A DNA stretch of 33,872 bases from Clostridium sp. DSM 17811 (GTDB lineage: Bacteria; Bacillota; Clostridia; Clostridiales; Clostridiaceae): positions 1 to 33,872 of the forward strand of contig NZ_JAHLDU010000034.1 in the NCBI RefSeq assembly GCF_018861905.1, written 5' to 3'. The notes below the pieces were generated by a model, which made no database searches, was not told the DNA's origin, and saw only the letters and a program-made list of their open reading frames with translations. A program made the position numbers and the translations under genes. Position 1 is the stretch's first letter. Each line of letters starts with the position of its first letter. Positions 15,883-24,243 of this stretch are shown in pieces.

Positions 15883-17325
15883 TCAGTTATATATATCTGA
15901 GAATTCTATACTAGTTTTTTCAACACAACTATCACTTTTAATGCCACAATATGAAATATCCTCTGGACCCTCATCACCTACTAATTTACATGGAATATAT
16001 ATAATAAATTCAGTACCATATCCCTCCTTACTTTTCACCGATATTGTTCCACCATGTAGTTCTACTAGGCATTTCACAAGCGAAAGCCCTATTCCACTTC
16101 CCTCATGATCTCTTGAAAGAGATTTGTCAACTTGCACAAAACGATCAAATATGGAATTTAGTTTATCTGCTGGAATACCTCTTCCGGTATCTTTTACCCT
16201 TATGCAAATATTTTCAATACCGTCCTCTATATTAACCATAACATTGCCACCATAAGGAGTAAATTTTACTGCATTTGATAATAGATTTAAAATAATTCTC
16301 TCAATTTTTTCTGGATCACATGCAATATTTTTTTCCTCTATCTCTGTATCAAATGTTAATGATAATCCTTTATTTTCTATATAATCAACTACAGAAACAC
16401 TTATATCTTCTACGAGACTGATTATGTTAGTATTAATTTTATTTATATCTAAATAGCCTGAATCTATTTTTGTTATATCAATTAAATTATTAATTAGTCT
16501 TAAAATACGAAAGCAATTTTGTTTCATTATCTTTGTGTATTTGTATATATCTGTGGATGCATTTGGGCATACATAGTCTTTTAGTTTAAGTTCATGTACC
16601 TGTAGTGCCGAAAAAATAACATTAATCGGAGTCCTTAACTCATGAGAAATATTCGAAAAAAACTCTGTTTTAATTCTATCATACTCCTTAATCTCATATA
16701 GCCTTTCTCTTTCATCATCAATATTTTTTTGTAATTCTTCCATATGTTTTCTTTCAGTTATATCTATAGCTACTATCATTAACAATTTGCGCCCATCCTG
16801 CAATTGCCTAGTATTTGCTGAATAAAAATCCCAAATTAGAATACTTCCATTCCTTGTTCTTATAGAGTATTCGCCATCATTTTGTTTTTTTCCCATATTA
16901 GACAGTCTGCTTACAGTAGTACCCTCTAACCCTTCTATAAATACATCTGATATTCTTGCAAATTCAGCTATTGTTGGAGTATCTTTAATTGTATATCCTG
17001 TAATATCAGTCCATGTTCTATTTATTTTTTTTATTTCTCCATCCTCATTATATAACATTATAGGTAATGGAGCTTCCTCTATAGTATACCGAAATTGTCT
17101 TTCTCTTTCCTTTACGGCTTCTTCAGTTTTTGTGCGCTCAGTAATTTCCTCTTCTAGCATAACATTGAATTCCTTAAGGTCAGCAGTTATCTCTTCTAGC
17201 TGTTGTGCTTGCTCTAGCACCTTGTTTTCCAAATCACTATTCACTTTTATCAATTCTTCATTAGATTTCTTCATTTCATTAAGAGCTTTTTTATATTCAC
17301 ATTCATTTTCACTTAAATTATCCAT
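15883..17325 (-). CDS. Soluble PAS-domain sensor histidine kinase
   Basis: A 480-residue kinase without membrane segments. Order: N-terminal coiled coil (1-75), PAS domain (about 75-195, ending in the PAC-like IVAIDITERK), and a short coil. Then come HisKA with the phospho-acceptor H228 in FFSNISHELRTP, and a HATPase_c domain with NLLSNAVKFTP (N box), DTGRGIP (G1) and GSGIGLSL (G2). All kinase motifs are present. There is no receiver domain and no response-regulator gene nearby, so its partner is elsewhere. The gene starts 42 bases after the FIST protein gene and must be in one operon with it. The likely arrangement is that the FIST protein senses a small molecule and the kinase relays it. 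Confidence 0.92.
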   Translation of the reverse strand: MDNLSENECEYKKALNEMKKSNEELIKVNSDLENKVLEQAQQLEEITADLKEFNVMLEEEITERTKTEEAVKERERQFRYTIEEAPLPIMLYNEDGEIKKINRTWTDITGYTIKDTPTIAEFARISDVFIEGLEGTTVSRLSNMGKKQNDGEYSIRTRNGSILIWDFYSANTRQLQDGRKLLMIVAIDITERKHMEELQKNIDDERERLYEIKEYDRIKTEFFSNISHELRTPINVIFSALQVHELKLKDYVCPNASTDIYKYTKIMKQNCFRILRLINNLIDITKIDSGYLDINKINTNIISLVEDISVSVVDYIENKGLSLTFDTEIEEKNIACDPEKIERIILNLLSNAVKFTPYGGNVMVNIEDGIENICIRVKDTGRGIPADKLNSIFDRFVQVDKSLSRDHEGSGIGLSLVKCLVELHGGTISVKSKEGYGTEFIIYIPCKLVGDEGPEDISYCGIKSDSCVEKTSIEFSDIYN

Positions 17326-17367
17326 TATTTATGGCTCCATTTCAAAATATTTTAATAGAAAATCAAG

Positions 17368-18717
17368 TTATATATTTGCTTTTAATTTGAAAACAAGCAT
17401 AGTAGCTGTCTGATTTATATGTCCAATAAATTCTTCACCATAAGTGGAGAAACCTATGGTCGGAATATCACTAAATATTTGACCATACTGCTTTTCAAGA
17501 TCGTTTCTCTCCAATTCAAGTGTCCGCTCTACACAATTAAAATTTATGAAACCATCTATTCTTCCAAATTCTTTTATTTTATTTTCAACAGCGTTCTTTG
17601 TATCTTCAACTATATTTGTACACTGCATCAATCTGACTTCCATACCTTTAAGTATATTGCAATAAAATAACATACTGGTTCCCTTTATTTGTTGGGGACT
17701 TCTTATGAATATATCATTATCTCCAACTAATAAACCAACTGGATTGGTCTTAAAGTATTTTGTAGCATCTTCAATTGAAGCTGCCCCTACTGCCTCTGCA
17801 TATTCCAAGATAGCAGGCTTATTATTAAATTCAATGACTTCTCTAGTTTCTTCATTAACATTATTTGCAGTAAATATATGATCCAAAGCTTTGAAGCTTT
17901 GTGTTTTAATAATACTAAATTCAGCATTGTCGTTTATTTTCAACATTATAAGAACTGCTGAATCAGCATATGCCTTTCCATTTGCACAAACATGCGTTTT
18001 AAAATATTTAAGATCATCACCTGCAGAGCCACCAACAAAAAAAACGTTAGTTCTATTACCGATTAAATCCATGATTTTTTCTTCTTTCCTACTTACACCA
18101 TCAATTAAAACAATACCAACAAATTTTGTTGCATCCATTGTATATAAACTCTCATTAAAGTATTTCTCAAAAGAAGTAAATGCAGCTTCTAAGCTTAGAT
18201 TTTCTTTCATATGTTCAATTACTTCCACTTTTGCATCAGAAATAATATTTGAATTAATAGCCATTGCTACAACAGAATTTTTCAACAACTCACCACTTAC
18301 TATTTCACCAGCAGTAGAACATCCAACTACTATGCAATCCACAAAAGCTTCTTGCAGCAGATTACTTAACTTGTCTTGGTCAAAATTAGAAGAAGCGAAG
18401 AATATTAATATCTTTGCATTGCAATGATTTAACTGACTTTTAATATCCAATACAATCTCTTTTTCTAAAGATTTTGTTGAAAACACGGATTTTATATTCA
18501 TATCGTTATCTTCCATCTTTCTTACATTCAATTGTTTAGCGATTTTAAGAAGTTTTCGGACAATTTCCGGATCATCAGCTGAGTGACTATCAAATTTGTT
18601 AGGATTAAGTCCTTTCAGAATTAATTTAGATATAGTCATTTCTCTAATAGCAGGATTGCCTTTAGAACGTTCTTGAATAATCTGATTTATCATTTCTCTT
18701 ATTTTACCAGCCACCAA
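17368..18717 (-). CDS. FIST-domain sensory protein
   Basis: A 449-residue protein. Residues 1-70 form a helical module (IREMINQIIQERSKGNPAIR ... DPEIVRKLLKIAKQL). FIST_N follows (about 85-280, with CIVVGCSTAGEIV and VFFVGGSAGDD), then FIST_C (about 290-430, with NPVGLLVGDNDIFIRSP and IDGFINFNCVERTLEL, ending GFSTYGEEFIGHINQTATML). FIST domains are small-ligand sensors commonly coupled to signal transduction. No membrane segment is present. The start is non-ATG: TTG at 18717 has AAAGGG eight bases upstream, and the next codon, GTG, is a less well-placed alternative. It is the first gene of the operon with the histidine kinase. Confidence 0.88.
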   Translation of the reverse strand: MVAGKIREMINQIIQERSKGNPAIREMTISKLILKGLNPNKFDSHSADDPEIVRKLLKIAKQLNVRKMEDNDMNIKSVFSTKSLEKEIVLDIKSQLNHCNAKILIFFASSNFDQDKLSNLLQEAFVDCIVVGCSTAGEIVSGELLKNSVVAMAINSNIISDAKVEVIEHMKENLSLEAAFTSFEKYFNESLYTMDATKFVGIVLIDGVSRKEEKIMDLIGNRTNVFFVGGSAGDDLKYFKTHVCANGKAYADSAVLIMLKINDNAEFSIIKTQSFKALDHIFTANNVNEETREVIEFNNKPAILEYAEAVGAASIEDATKYFKTNPVGLLVGDNDIFIRSPQQIKGTSMLFYCNILKGMEVRLMQCTNIVEDTKNAVENKIKEFGRIDGFINFNCVERTLELERNDLEKQYGQIFSDIPTIGFSTYGEEFIGHINQTATMLVFKLKANI

Positions 18718-18719
18718 TA

Positions 18720-18890
18720 ATCATTCCCTTTCTTTATATTCGCATAGTTAAGTTCCAGCTTTAGAATTAAATTTACCAACATCATTCAAAAGCCACATCT
18801 TACTAATTTTAGACTTTTTTACTAAAATATACATCATTATAGCATATATTCCCTATAATTTACTTAATTTTCATAAAAAATTTACTCTTG
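18720..18890. promoter_or_regulatory. Upstream region and extended -10 promoter of the FIST/kinase operon
   Basis: On the minus strand an extended -10, TGC-TATAAT, lies at 18845..18837, about 120 bases before the FIST start, leaving a long leader. No consensus -35 is seen. No other gene is visible in this stretch. Confidence 0.4.
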
Positions 18891-18897
18891 TATACAA

Positions 18898-19003
18898 AGT
18901 GATCCCTACTGGTACAGAAACCTAAGGCTTTTCTACTATTATATTTATCACTATCATTATTTCTACCACTAAAAAATCCAGTTTTAATACTTGGTCTTAT
19001 GAG
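18898..19003 (-). pseudogene. Helicase gene fragment with internal deletion
   Basis: Two short pieces match the helicase gene. 18905-18950 corresponds to the CSSRRHA/RALGF region (around 9686-9730), and about 18951-19003 corresponds to the region around 10145-10200. They are fused, so about 400 bases between are gone. The pieces are diverged and not translatable. Confidence 0.7.
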
Positions 19004-19019
19004 TATTATTATTTACAAT

Positions 19020-19190
19020 TTTATGAGGAAAGCCCACTTCTTTAGATGTGGAATGGATATCACTACCAAAATCAACTATTAAACATAGGTGTTTTGGTAC
19101 GATATAATTAATTTAGGTTTTGAAATGAGCCTTATACTATCGTTACGTCGGTTATGATAAGTTGAAATTTTTAAAGGAACCCTTGTTGAA
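19020..19190. mobile_element. Possible IS200/IS605 end remnant
   Basis: The plus strand contains GAAAGCCCACTTCTTTAGATG with a subterminal hairpin (CCACTTCTTTAGATGTGG, imperfect), similar to the CCCACTTCTACAAG end of the element at 12675 and to the hairpin at 14641. The following 120 bases have no coding frame. It lies between two helicase-gene fragments. The call rests only on these end-like words. Confidence 0.3.
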
Positions 19191-19194
19191 CTGC

Positions 19195-19260
19195 CCCTTT
19201 AAATTGGATGGAATCACTAGTTATTATTTCTTTAGTAACAATATCAACTTTATTCTTCAT
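19195..19260 (-). pseudogene. 5' end fragment of the helicase gene, copy C
   Basis: About 66 bases match the start of the helicase gene (start codon ATG at 19260..19258, then KNKVDIVTKEIITSDSIQF). Beyond that the sequence diverges into unrelated DNA. The adjacent spacer copy C continues to the right. Confidence 0.8.
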
Positions 19261-19692
19261 ACTACACTAATGCCTCCCTTATATAATTAAGCAACAACTA
19301 ATATTTCCAATCAAATATACACTATACCAAATCATTTACTAATATGTCACTATCTACATTTTATCATAGTAACTTGTTGATTTAAAGACACCCCTTTCCC
19401 ACTAAGATGGAATTAAATCTTTTAAATTTAATTAGATTTCATAGCATTTTTAACTTAAATTTAACTTCCTACACTTCGGTGATTTCAGTCAGTTATTAGC
19501 TATTAATGTTATTTACTTAATTAAAATCTTATTAGGTTTTTATAAGATTTTAATCTACATTTTAACAAAAATATATTCAAACAAATTCTATACTAATAAT
19601 AATTTTCATCGCACGAATGTATGTTCGCTTTTCGGTAATAATATTATTAAAATATATATTATTTTAGGCAAAAATTTGATATACTTAGGAAG
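19261..19692. repeat. Module spacer, copy C
   Basis: Same order of conserved words as spacer A, more diverged, with a short deletion near 19553 (the ACACTATTC stretch is missing). It includes the Rpn promoter region and leads into the only preserved N-terminal piece of an Rpn gene besides copy B. Confidence 0.85.
19614..19627. promoter_or_regulatory. LexA/SOS-box-like palindrome, copy C
   Basis: CGAATGTATGTTCG. The central bases differ from the other copies, while the outer CGAAT and GTTCG half-sites are kept. Confidence 0.45.
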
Positions 19693-19806
19693 ATGAACAT
19701 AAGTTTTAAAAAAGATTTAAATGACATTCATTATAAAAGTTATAAGGATTTATTTTCTACAAATGATGCTTTTTTATCCTTTGTTAAAACCTTTAATTTA
19801 TTTTAA
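19693..19806 (+). pseudogene. N-terminal fragment of the Rpn gene, copy C
   Basis: Encodes SFKKDLNDIHYKSYKDLFST then NDAFLSFVKTFNLF and a stop. This is the usual first 35 residues of the Rpn family. The codon corresponding to the normal start is ATA (19699-19701); an in-frame ATG lies two codons earlier but is too close to the GGAAG. After the stop, the sequence jumps to the region normally downstream of the Rpn stop (AACAAGTGAAACAAC), so the whole body of the gene is deleted. A short helicase-like word (GATGAATAACGCC) follows at about 19824. Confidence 0.75.
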
Positions 19807-19934
19807 AACAAGTGAAACAACTATGATGAATAACGCCAAAGTTCAGCATCGTCAAAACTGAATATGATTTACAAATAAATAAAAGATATTCAATTACAAT
19901 TTAGAATGATATAATATAAAAATGAGGTGCTAAT

Positions 19935-20249
19935 ATGAGCGATGATAAAATGTTTGAATTTATGACCAAAATGTATTCAGAAATGCAAGAAAGTTTTAAA
20001 GACATAAAAAATAATGATAAAATTCACACTGAACGATTTGATAAGCTTGAAACTAGACTTGGTAGCCTTGAAAATGAGGTTAAAAAAATAGGTGTGAAGA
20101 TAGATGGAAAACTTATCCCTACCAGTGATGCTCTTTTGGATGGATATAAAAGTAATTCTGAACATATAACGATTATTGATGATAAAATTGTCAGGTTACA
20201 AATAGATGTGAATAGTATAAGTATGAAAGTGTCAAATAAATTTCTTTGA
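19935..20249 (+). pseudogene. Coiled-coil protein gene, copy 1 (3' end replaced)
   Basis: A 104-codon frame whose first 96 residues closely match the protein at 23145: MSDDKMFEFMTKMYSEMQ, coiled-coil heptads, GVKIDGKLIPTSDALLDGY, SEHITIIDDKI. The last residues (SNKFL) diverge at about 20232, where a DUF1016-type fragment begins. RBS GAGGTG precedes the ATG. The natural C-terminus (SRIIEISKNLRKVE) is missing; a shortened protein could still be made. Confidence 0.65.
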
Positions 20250-20392
20250 CTATATCCTTTGCCATAATCTTTAGTTAACTCCTTTCTTAAATTGCTAATT
20301 ACTGATTTACCATACTCAGCTTTTGCACTTTGCAATATTTCCGTTTTATTAATTTTACCTATATTCCAATATAAAATTACCACCGAATTCTT
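20234..20392 (-). pseudogene. N-terminal fragment of a DUF1016 (YhcG-type) nuclease
   Basis: The minus-strand frame encodes VVILYWNIGKINKTEILQSA, then KAEYGKSVISNLRKELTKDY and GKGYSQRNLF. This is the characteristic N-terminal helix-turn-helix-like region of DUF1016/YhcG proteins, which in full length (about 340-380 residues) carry a PD-(D/E)XK domain. Both ends are cut, on the left by the coiled-coil gene and on the right by a helicase-gene fragment. Confidence 0.75.
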
Positions 20393-20404
20393 TTATGCTT
20401 TCTG

Positions 20405-21242
20405 TCTAAGTCTTTTAATCATATCTACAGAGAATATAATATTTAATTCCCCTGTTTTAAGTTTATCTACCGCTCCATGTCTATCCATAGAAAACTCATT
20501 TTGCTCACCACTAATTACAGCGCAGGCTTTAATACCATTTTCATTAAAATATTTACTCATGTATATGGCATGGCGTCGATTGCTGCAGAAACCTAAAGCT
20601 CTTTTATTATTATACTTTTCATAATGTTTTAGGATTAAATTTGACCGTTTATTAAGCATTAAGGCTTTTTCCAGCTCAAACTCATCATACTTACCATTTT
20701 TAAAAGATATCTCTGCTTGGTTTAATATTTCTTCTCTATGTGCTACAAATAGAATTCTATTAAAATCAAGCGAATCAAAAGCAGCAAGATAAGTTTTACC
20801 TATGCCCGTTGCAGCAACAACTAATCCTTTATCTAAACCGTCCTCTCTACATTTCTTTAGTTCATATAGTGCCTCAATTAGTGCACCTCTAGGCTCATAC
20901 AGCGGAATTACTAGGCCATATTCATCTTTGTTATCTTCTACCTTTTCAAAAGTATTAAAGATTTTAGGCCCTTTCCATACTGATGAATAACGCCTAAGCT
21001 CATCATCGTCAATAATTATGGAATGATTTAAAAATAAGTCTTCAAAAACATTCTTAAAGTGTGTAAAATCCTACCGCCATATCTATAGTCTTTGCTTTTT
21101 TTAATGAGGCTGCTATTTTCGGCAATAAATAATCCTTCTCCCCTGTAGATCAGTTTGAATCATAATCTAGCGTGGCCCCCTTAAATTGGATGGAATCACT
21201 AGTTGTTATATCTTTACTAAGAATATTAACTTTGTCCATCAT
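20405..21242 (-). pseudogene. Helicase gene, copy D, with two internal deletions
   Basis: Compared with the full gene at 8575-11073, this copy lacks the 3' half. It begins (on the plus strand) at helicase motif FSVDM, runs through RALGFCSNRRHA and then loses about 390 bases. It continues from the region of the Walker A motif to IIIDDDELRR, loses about 330 bases, and ends with the first 55 or so codons. The deletions join at short shared words (GATATCTCTG near 20706-20715; AAAATCCTAC near 21065-21074). No complete domain remains. Confidence 0.9.
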
Positions 21243-21657
21243 AATTCACTAATGCCTCCCTTATATAACTAAGCAACAACTAATATTTTCAATCAAATAT
21301 ACGCTATACCAAATCATTTACTAATATGGCACTATCTACATTTCATCATAGTAACTTGTTGATTTAAAGACACCCCTTTCTCACTAAGATGGAATAAAAT
21401 CTTTTAAATTTAATTAGATTTCATAGCATTTTTAACTTAAATTTAACTTCCTACACTTCAGTGATTTCAGTCAGTTATTAGCAATTAATATTATTTACTT
21501 AATTAAAATCTTATTAGTTTCTTATAAGATTTTACACTATTCTAATCTAAATTTTAACAACAGTTTATTTAAGCAAATTCTATATTAATAGGATTTTTCA
21601 TTACACGAATATATGTTCGTATTTTGGTAATAATATTATTATAATATATATTATTTC
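21243..21657. repeat. Module spacer, copy D
   Basis: Very similar to spacer A, including the point where the Rpn 5' deletion begins (TATTTCAGAC). Copies A and D are therefore products of one duplication that happened after the Rpn 5' deletion. Confidence 0.9.
21606..21619. promoter_or_regulatory. LexA/SOS-box-like palindrome, copy D
   Basis: CGAATATATGTTCG, identical to the copies at 11437 and 12982; a TATAAT follows at about 21639-21644. Confidence 0.5.
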
Positions 21658-22198
21658 AGACTTTAAATATATACTAGTAGATATAAACAGCTACTCTAAG
21701 GAATATTTATATGAGTTTAAAAACATTGCCGCAGCCATATTTCTATTAGATCAGGATATAAATGCCATGGAATTTTTAGAAAGATTGAAGAATATAGTAA
21801 TTAATTTTAATAACCTAACTTCTGAGGAAAAATTATTATTAAAAGGCTGGATTAAAAATACAACTAATAGCAATGAAATATATGATATGAATAAGTTAGT
21901 AGAAGACATATTTGATGAAAATAAAAAAGAGGAGGTTGAAATTATGGTTTCTAATGCATCAAACATCTTTGGTAAATTAAAAAGTGATGGAATAAAAGAA
22001 GGTTTGAAAGAAGGTAAGAAGGAAGGCAAGAAAGAAGGTAAAACCGAACAACTTATAACGCTGCTAAAGAAAAGATTCAATGGTCTTTCTGATTATTATA
22101 CAGATAAGATTAGATCTTTACCCGAGGATGCTATTGATCAAATAGCAACAGATATATTTGATTTAGAAAAAATTGAGGATTTAAAAAAATACTTATAA
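21658..22198 (+). pseudogene. Rpn-family nuclease/putative transposase, copy D (5'-deleted)
   Basis: The same 5' deletion as copy A, but the rest of the frame is open from FKYILVDINSYS to the stop at 22198. It includes NNLTSEEKLLLKGWIKNTTN, which is frameshifted in copy A, the charged repeat KEGLKEGKKEGKKEGKTE and the DUF4351-like tail. A shortened product could start at ATG 21767 but no RBS precedes it, and the catalytic N-terminal half is missing. Confidence 0.8.
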
Positions 22199-22201
22199 GA
22201 A

Positions 22202-22254
22202 AACAAGTGAAACAACTCCGATGAGATTCTTAGCTGTTTCACTTGTTATTTTTT
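22202..22254 (+). terminator. Terminator of Rpn copy D
   Basis: AACAAGTGAAACAAC pairs with the GCTGTTTCACTTGTT arm ending at 22247 and is followed by ATTTTTTG. It is equivalent to the terminator at 12028. Confidence 0.8.
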
Positions 22255-22643
22255 GTGTACCCTAAAATAAAAGCATTAAAAATTTTAGGTCTTTTCCATA
22301 CTAATGAATAACGCCTCAGCTCATCACCTAGTGCTTCCTTTACTAAATATAAAACCTCTGGTTGAGTGATATTAAGATAATTACCTGTTAATATTCTTAT
22401 ACATACACCACTTTGCGCCACCTGCTTTAAATCATTTATAAGTAATTTCACTCCTGATTCCATTAAAAATCCTACCGCCATATCTATAGTCTTTGCCTTT
22501 TTTAATGAGGCCGCTAATTTAGGTAATAAATAATCCTTATCCCCTGTAGAGCAATTTGAATCATAATCTAGCGTGGCCCCTTTAAATTGGATGGAATCAC
22601 TAGTTATTATATCTTTAGTAACAATATCAACTTTATCCTTCAT
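22239..22643 (-). pseudogene. Truncated helicase gene, PLD-half copy E
   Basis: 134 codons, almost identical to the copy at 12065-12469, with the same in-frame loss of residues 108-188 and the same new C-terminus (FILGYTKNNK). The start codon is kept, but the distance to the upstream AAGG is changed by a small deletion (GCCCCTTGG instead of GCCTCCTTGG), weakening the RBS. The frame is fully open. Confidence 0.85.
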
Positions 22644-22992
22644 ACTTCACTAATGCCCCTTGGTATAACTAAGCAACAACTAATATTTATAATGCTATAC
22701 CAAATCATTTACTAATATGGAACCATCTACATTTTATCATAGTAACTTGTTGATTTAAAGACACCCCTTTCACAATGAGGTGGAATGAAATCTTTTAAAT
22801 TTAATTAGATTTGGCAGCATTTTTAACTAAAATTTAACTCCCTATACTTCAGTGATTTCAGTCTGTTATTAGCTATTAATATTATTTTTTTAATTAAATT
22901 CTTACTAGGTTTTTATAAGATTTTACAACATACTAATCTAGAGATTAACAACAGTTTATTTAAACAAATTCTACTAATTCTATATTAATAGA
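22644..22992. repeat. Module spacer, copy E (shortened)
   Basis: The same conserved words as the other spacers but more diverged and missing the part that holds the LexA-like palindrome and the Rpn promoter. It joins directly to an internal Rpn piece. Confidence 0.8.
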
Positions 22993-23083
22993 TGTGAGGA
23001 AAAATTGTTATTAAAGGATAGACTAAGAATACAACTAATAACAATTAAATATATGATATGGATAAGTTAATAGAAAATAACTC
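22993..23083 (+). pseudogene. Internal Rpn gene fragment, copy E
   Basis: About 90 bases correspond to the Rpn stretch SEEKLLLKGWIKNTTNSNE to MNKLVED, with substitutions and no usable frame. It follows spacer E and precedes the coiled-coil gene. Confidence 0.65.
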
Positions 23084-23144
23084 ATTAAAAAAAAGATATT
23101 AAATTGCAATTTAGAATGATATAATATAAAAGCGAGGTGCTAAT

Positions 23145-23519
23145 ATGAGTGATGATAAAATGTTTGAATTTATGACCAAAATGTATTCAGAAATGCAAGA
23201 GGGATTTAAAGATATAAAAACTGAGTTTAAAGATATAAAAACTGAGGTTAATGATATAAAAACTGAGATTAAAGAAAACACCAAAAGGCTTGATGCAATT
23301 GAGAATGATGTTAAAAAATTAGGTGTAAAGATAGACGGAAAACTTATCCCTACCAGTGATGCTCTTTTGGATGGATATAAATGTAATTCTGAACATATAA
23401 CGATTATTGATGATAAAATTGACAGACTTCAAATAGATGTAAATAGTATAAGTATGAAAGTGTCGTATAATGATAGTAGAATTATAGAAATATCTAAAAA
23501 CCTTAGAAAAGTTGAATAA
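23145..23519 (+). CDS. Small coiled-coil protein, copy 2 (intact)
   Basis: A 124-residue soluble protein, almost entirely coiled coil. The N-terminus is MSDDKMFEFMTKMYSEMQ, followed by three to four heptads of the type (F/V/I)-x-D-I-K-T-E encoded by a 21-base tandem repeat (about 23203-23268). A conserved middle follows, GVKIDGKLIPTSDALLDGY, then a second coiled-coil half ending ISKNLRKVE. RBS GAGGTG lies a few bases before the ATG, and TATAAT at about 23120-23126 can serve as the -10. It has the look of a family common in clostridia, of unknown function. A partial paralogue lies at 19935. Confidence 0.7.
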   Translation: MSDDKMFEFMTKMYSEMQEGFKDIKTEFKDIKTEVNDIKTEIKENTKRLDAIENDVKKLGVKIDGKLIPTSDALLDGYKCNSEHITIIDDKIDRLQIDVNSISMKVSYNDSRIIEISKNLRKVE

Positions 23520-23523
23520 TAAG

Positions 23524-23558
23524 AAACCTCTGGAAACCAGTGGTTTTTTTTATTTTTA
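23524..23558 (+). terminator. Terminator of the coiled-coil gene
   Basis: AAACCTCTGG (23524-23533) pairs with CCAGTGGTTT (23537-23546) apart from one mismatch and is followed by a long T-run. Confidence 0.85.
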
Positions 23559-23767
23559 AGCTATCAATCCCATGCGATATAGCATCTTATTATACGCCAA
23601 TTGGCGCTGTCGATAAGTAACACTCACCGTGATCATAATAATATAAATGCAGAAGTCTTTTTTCACAACATTTTCTTATATGTAGACTTATTTGAGTTAA
23701 AAAGTTATATTTTATTATGCTTTTTAATATACATTATAGAAAATAAATAAAATAGGCGGTGTATTAG

Positions 23768-24238
23768 GTGTCAGTAAGCGAAATTAAGAAAGAAACTCCT
23801 AATAATATTAATGAGTTAGTTAAAATGGCAGATGATAAAGCTAATTGGAGAAAAAGACTTGAAGCAGTAAATGAGTTGAAAAATTGGAAATGTCAAAAAT
23901 CGCGAGATGTATTAACAAGATTAGCAATGCATGATTTAGTATTTAAAGTTAAAGAGGAAGCTCTCCGGGCAACTCAATCCTTAGGCATAACTAAGAATGG
24001 TAAACGTTTGAAACTCGGTAAACCCAAGGTTCATTTGATCAAAGACATAAACAAAAAACTATATCATGTAGATAATGTAATAACGGAAAGTTTTGAAATA
24101 ACTAAGTTTAAAGAGAAATTTAAGCAACTTTATCCTGAGCCATATGATGTATATGAGGGCGATAAAGGAACCAGTTTTGATGAATGGATTTTAAATGTTT
24201 TAAAAAATAAACCCAAAAACAAGACTACAAACAAATAA
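23768..24238 (+). CDS. HEAT-repeat-like protein
   Basis: A 156-residue soluble protein. Residues 15-75 form two HEAT-type helical hairpins (NWRKRLEAVNELKNWKCQKS, VLTRLAMHDLVFKVKEEALR). A basic linker (KNGKRLKLGKPK) and a C-terminal helical part (FKEKFKQLYPEPYDVYEGDK) with a Lys-rich tail follow. HEAT repeats generally mediate protein-protein contacts. The start is GTG at 23768 with GGCGGTG upstream. I recall similar clostridial proteins of unknown role. The frame is intact, and a helicase-gene fragment follows within ten bases. Confidence 0.65.
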   Translation: MSVSEIKKETPNNINELVKMADDKANWRKRLEAVNELKNWKCQKSRDVLTRLAMHDLVFKVKEEALRATQSLGITKNGKRLKLGKPKVHLIKDINKKLYHVDNVITESFEITKFKEKFKQLYPEPYDVYEGDKGTSFDEWILNVLKNKPKNKTTNK

Positions 24239-24243
24239 ACTTC

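Noticed and set aside
17891-18427. Long plus-strand open frame opposite the FIST gene
   Set aside because: It is antisense to a well-supported coding gene, has no RBS and its translation has no family resemblance.
11074-22992. Repeated spacers as a CRISPR array
   Set aside because: The repeats are about 400 bp long, lie kilobases apart and carry gene starts; there are no short regular repeat-spacer units and no cas genes.
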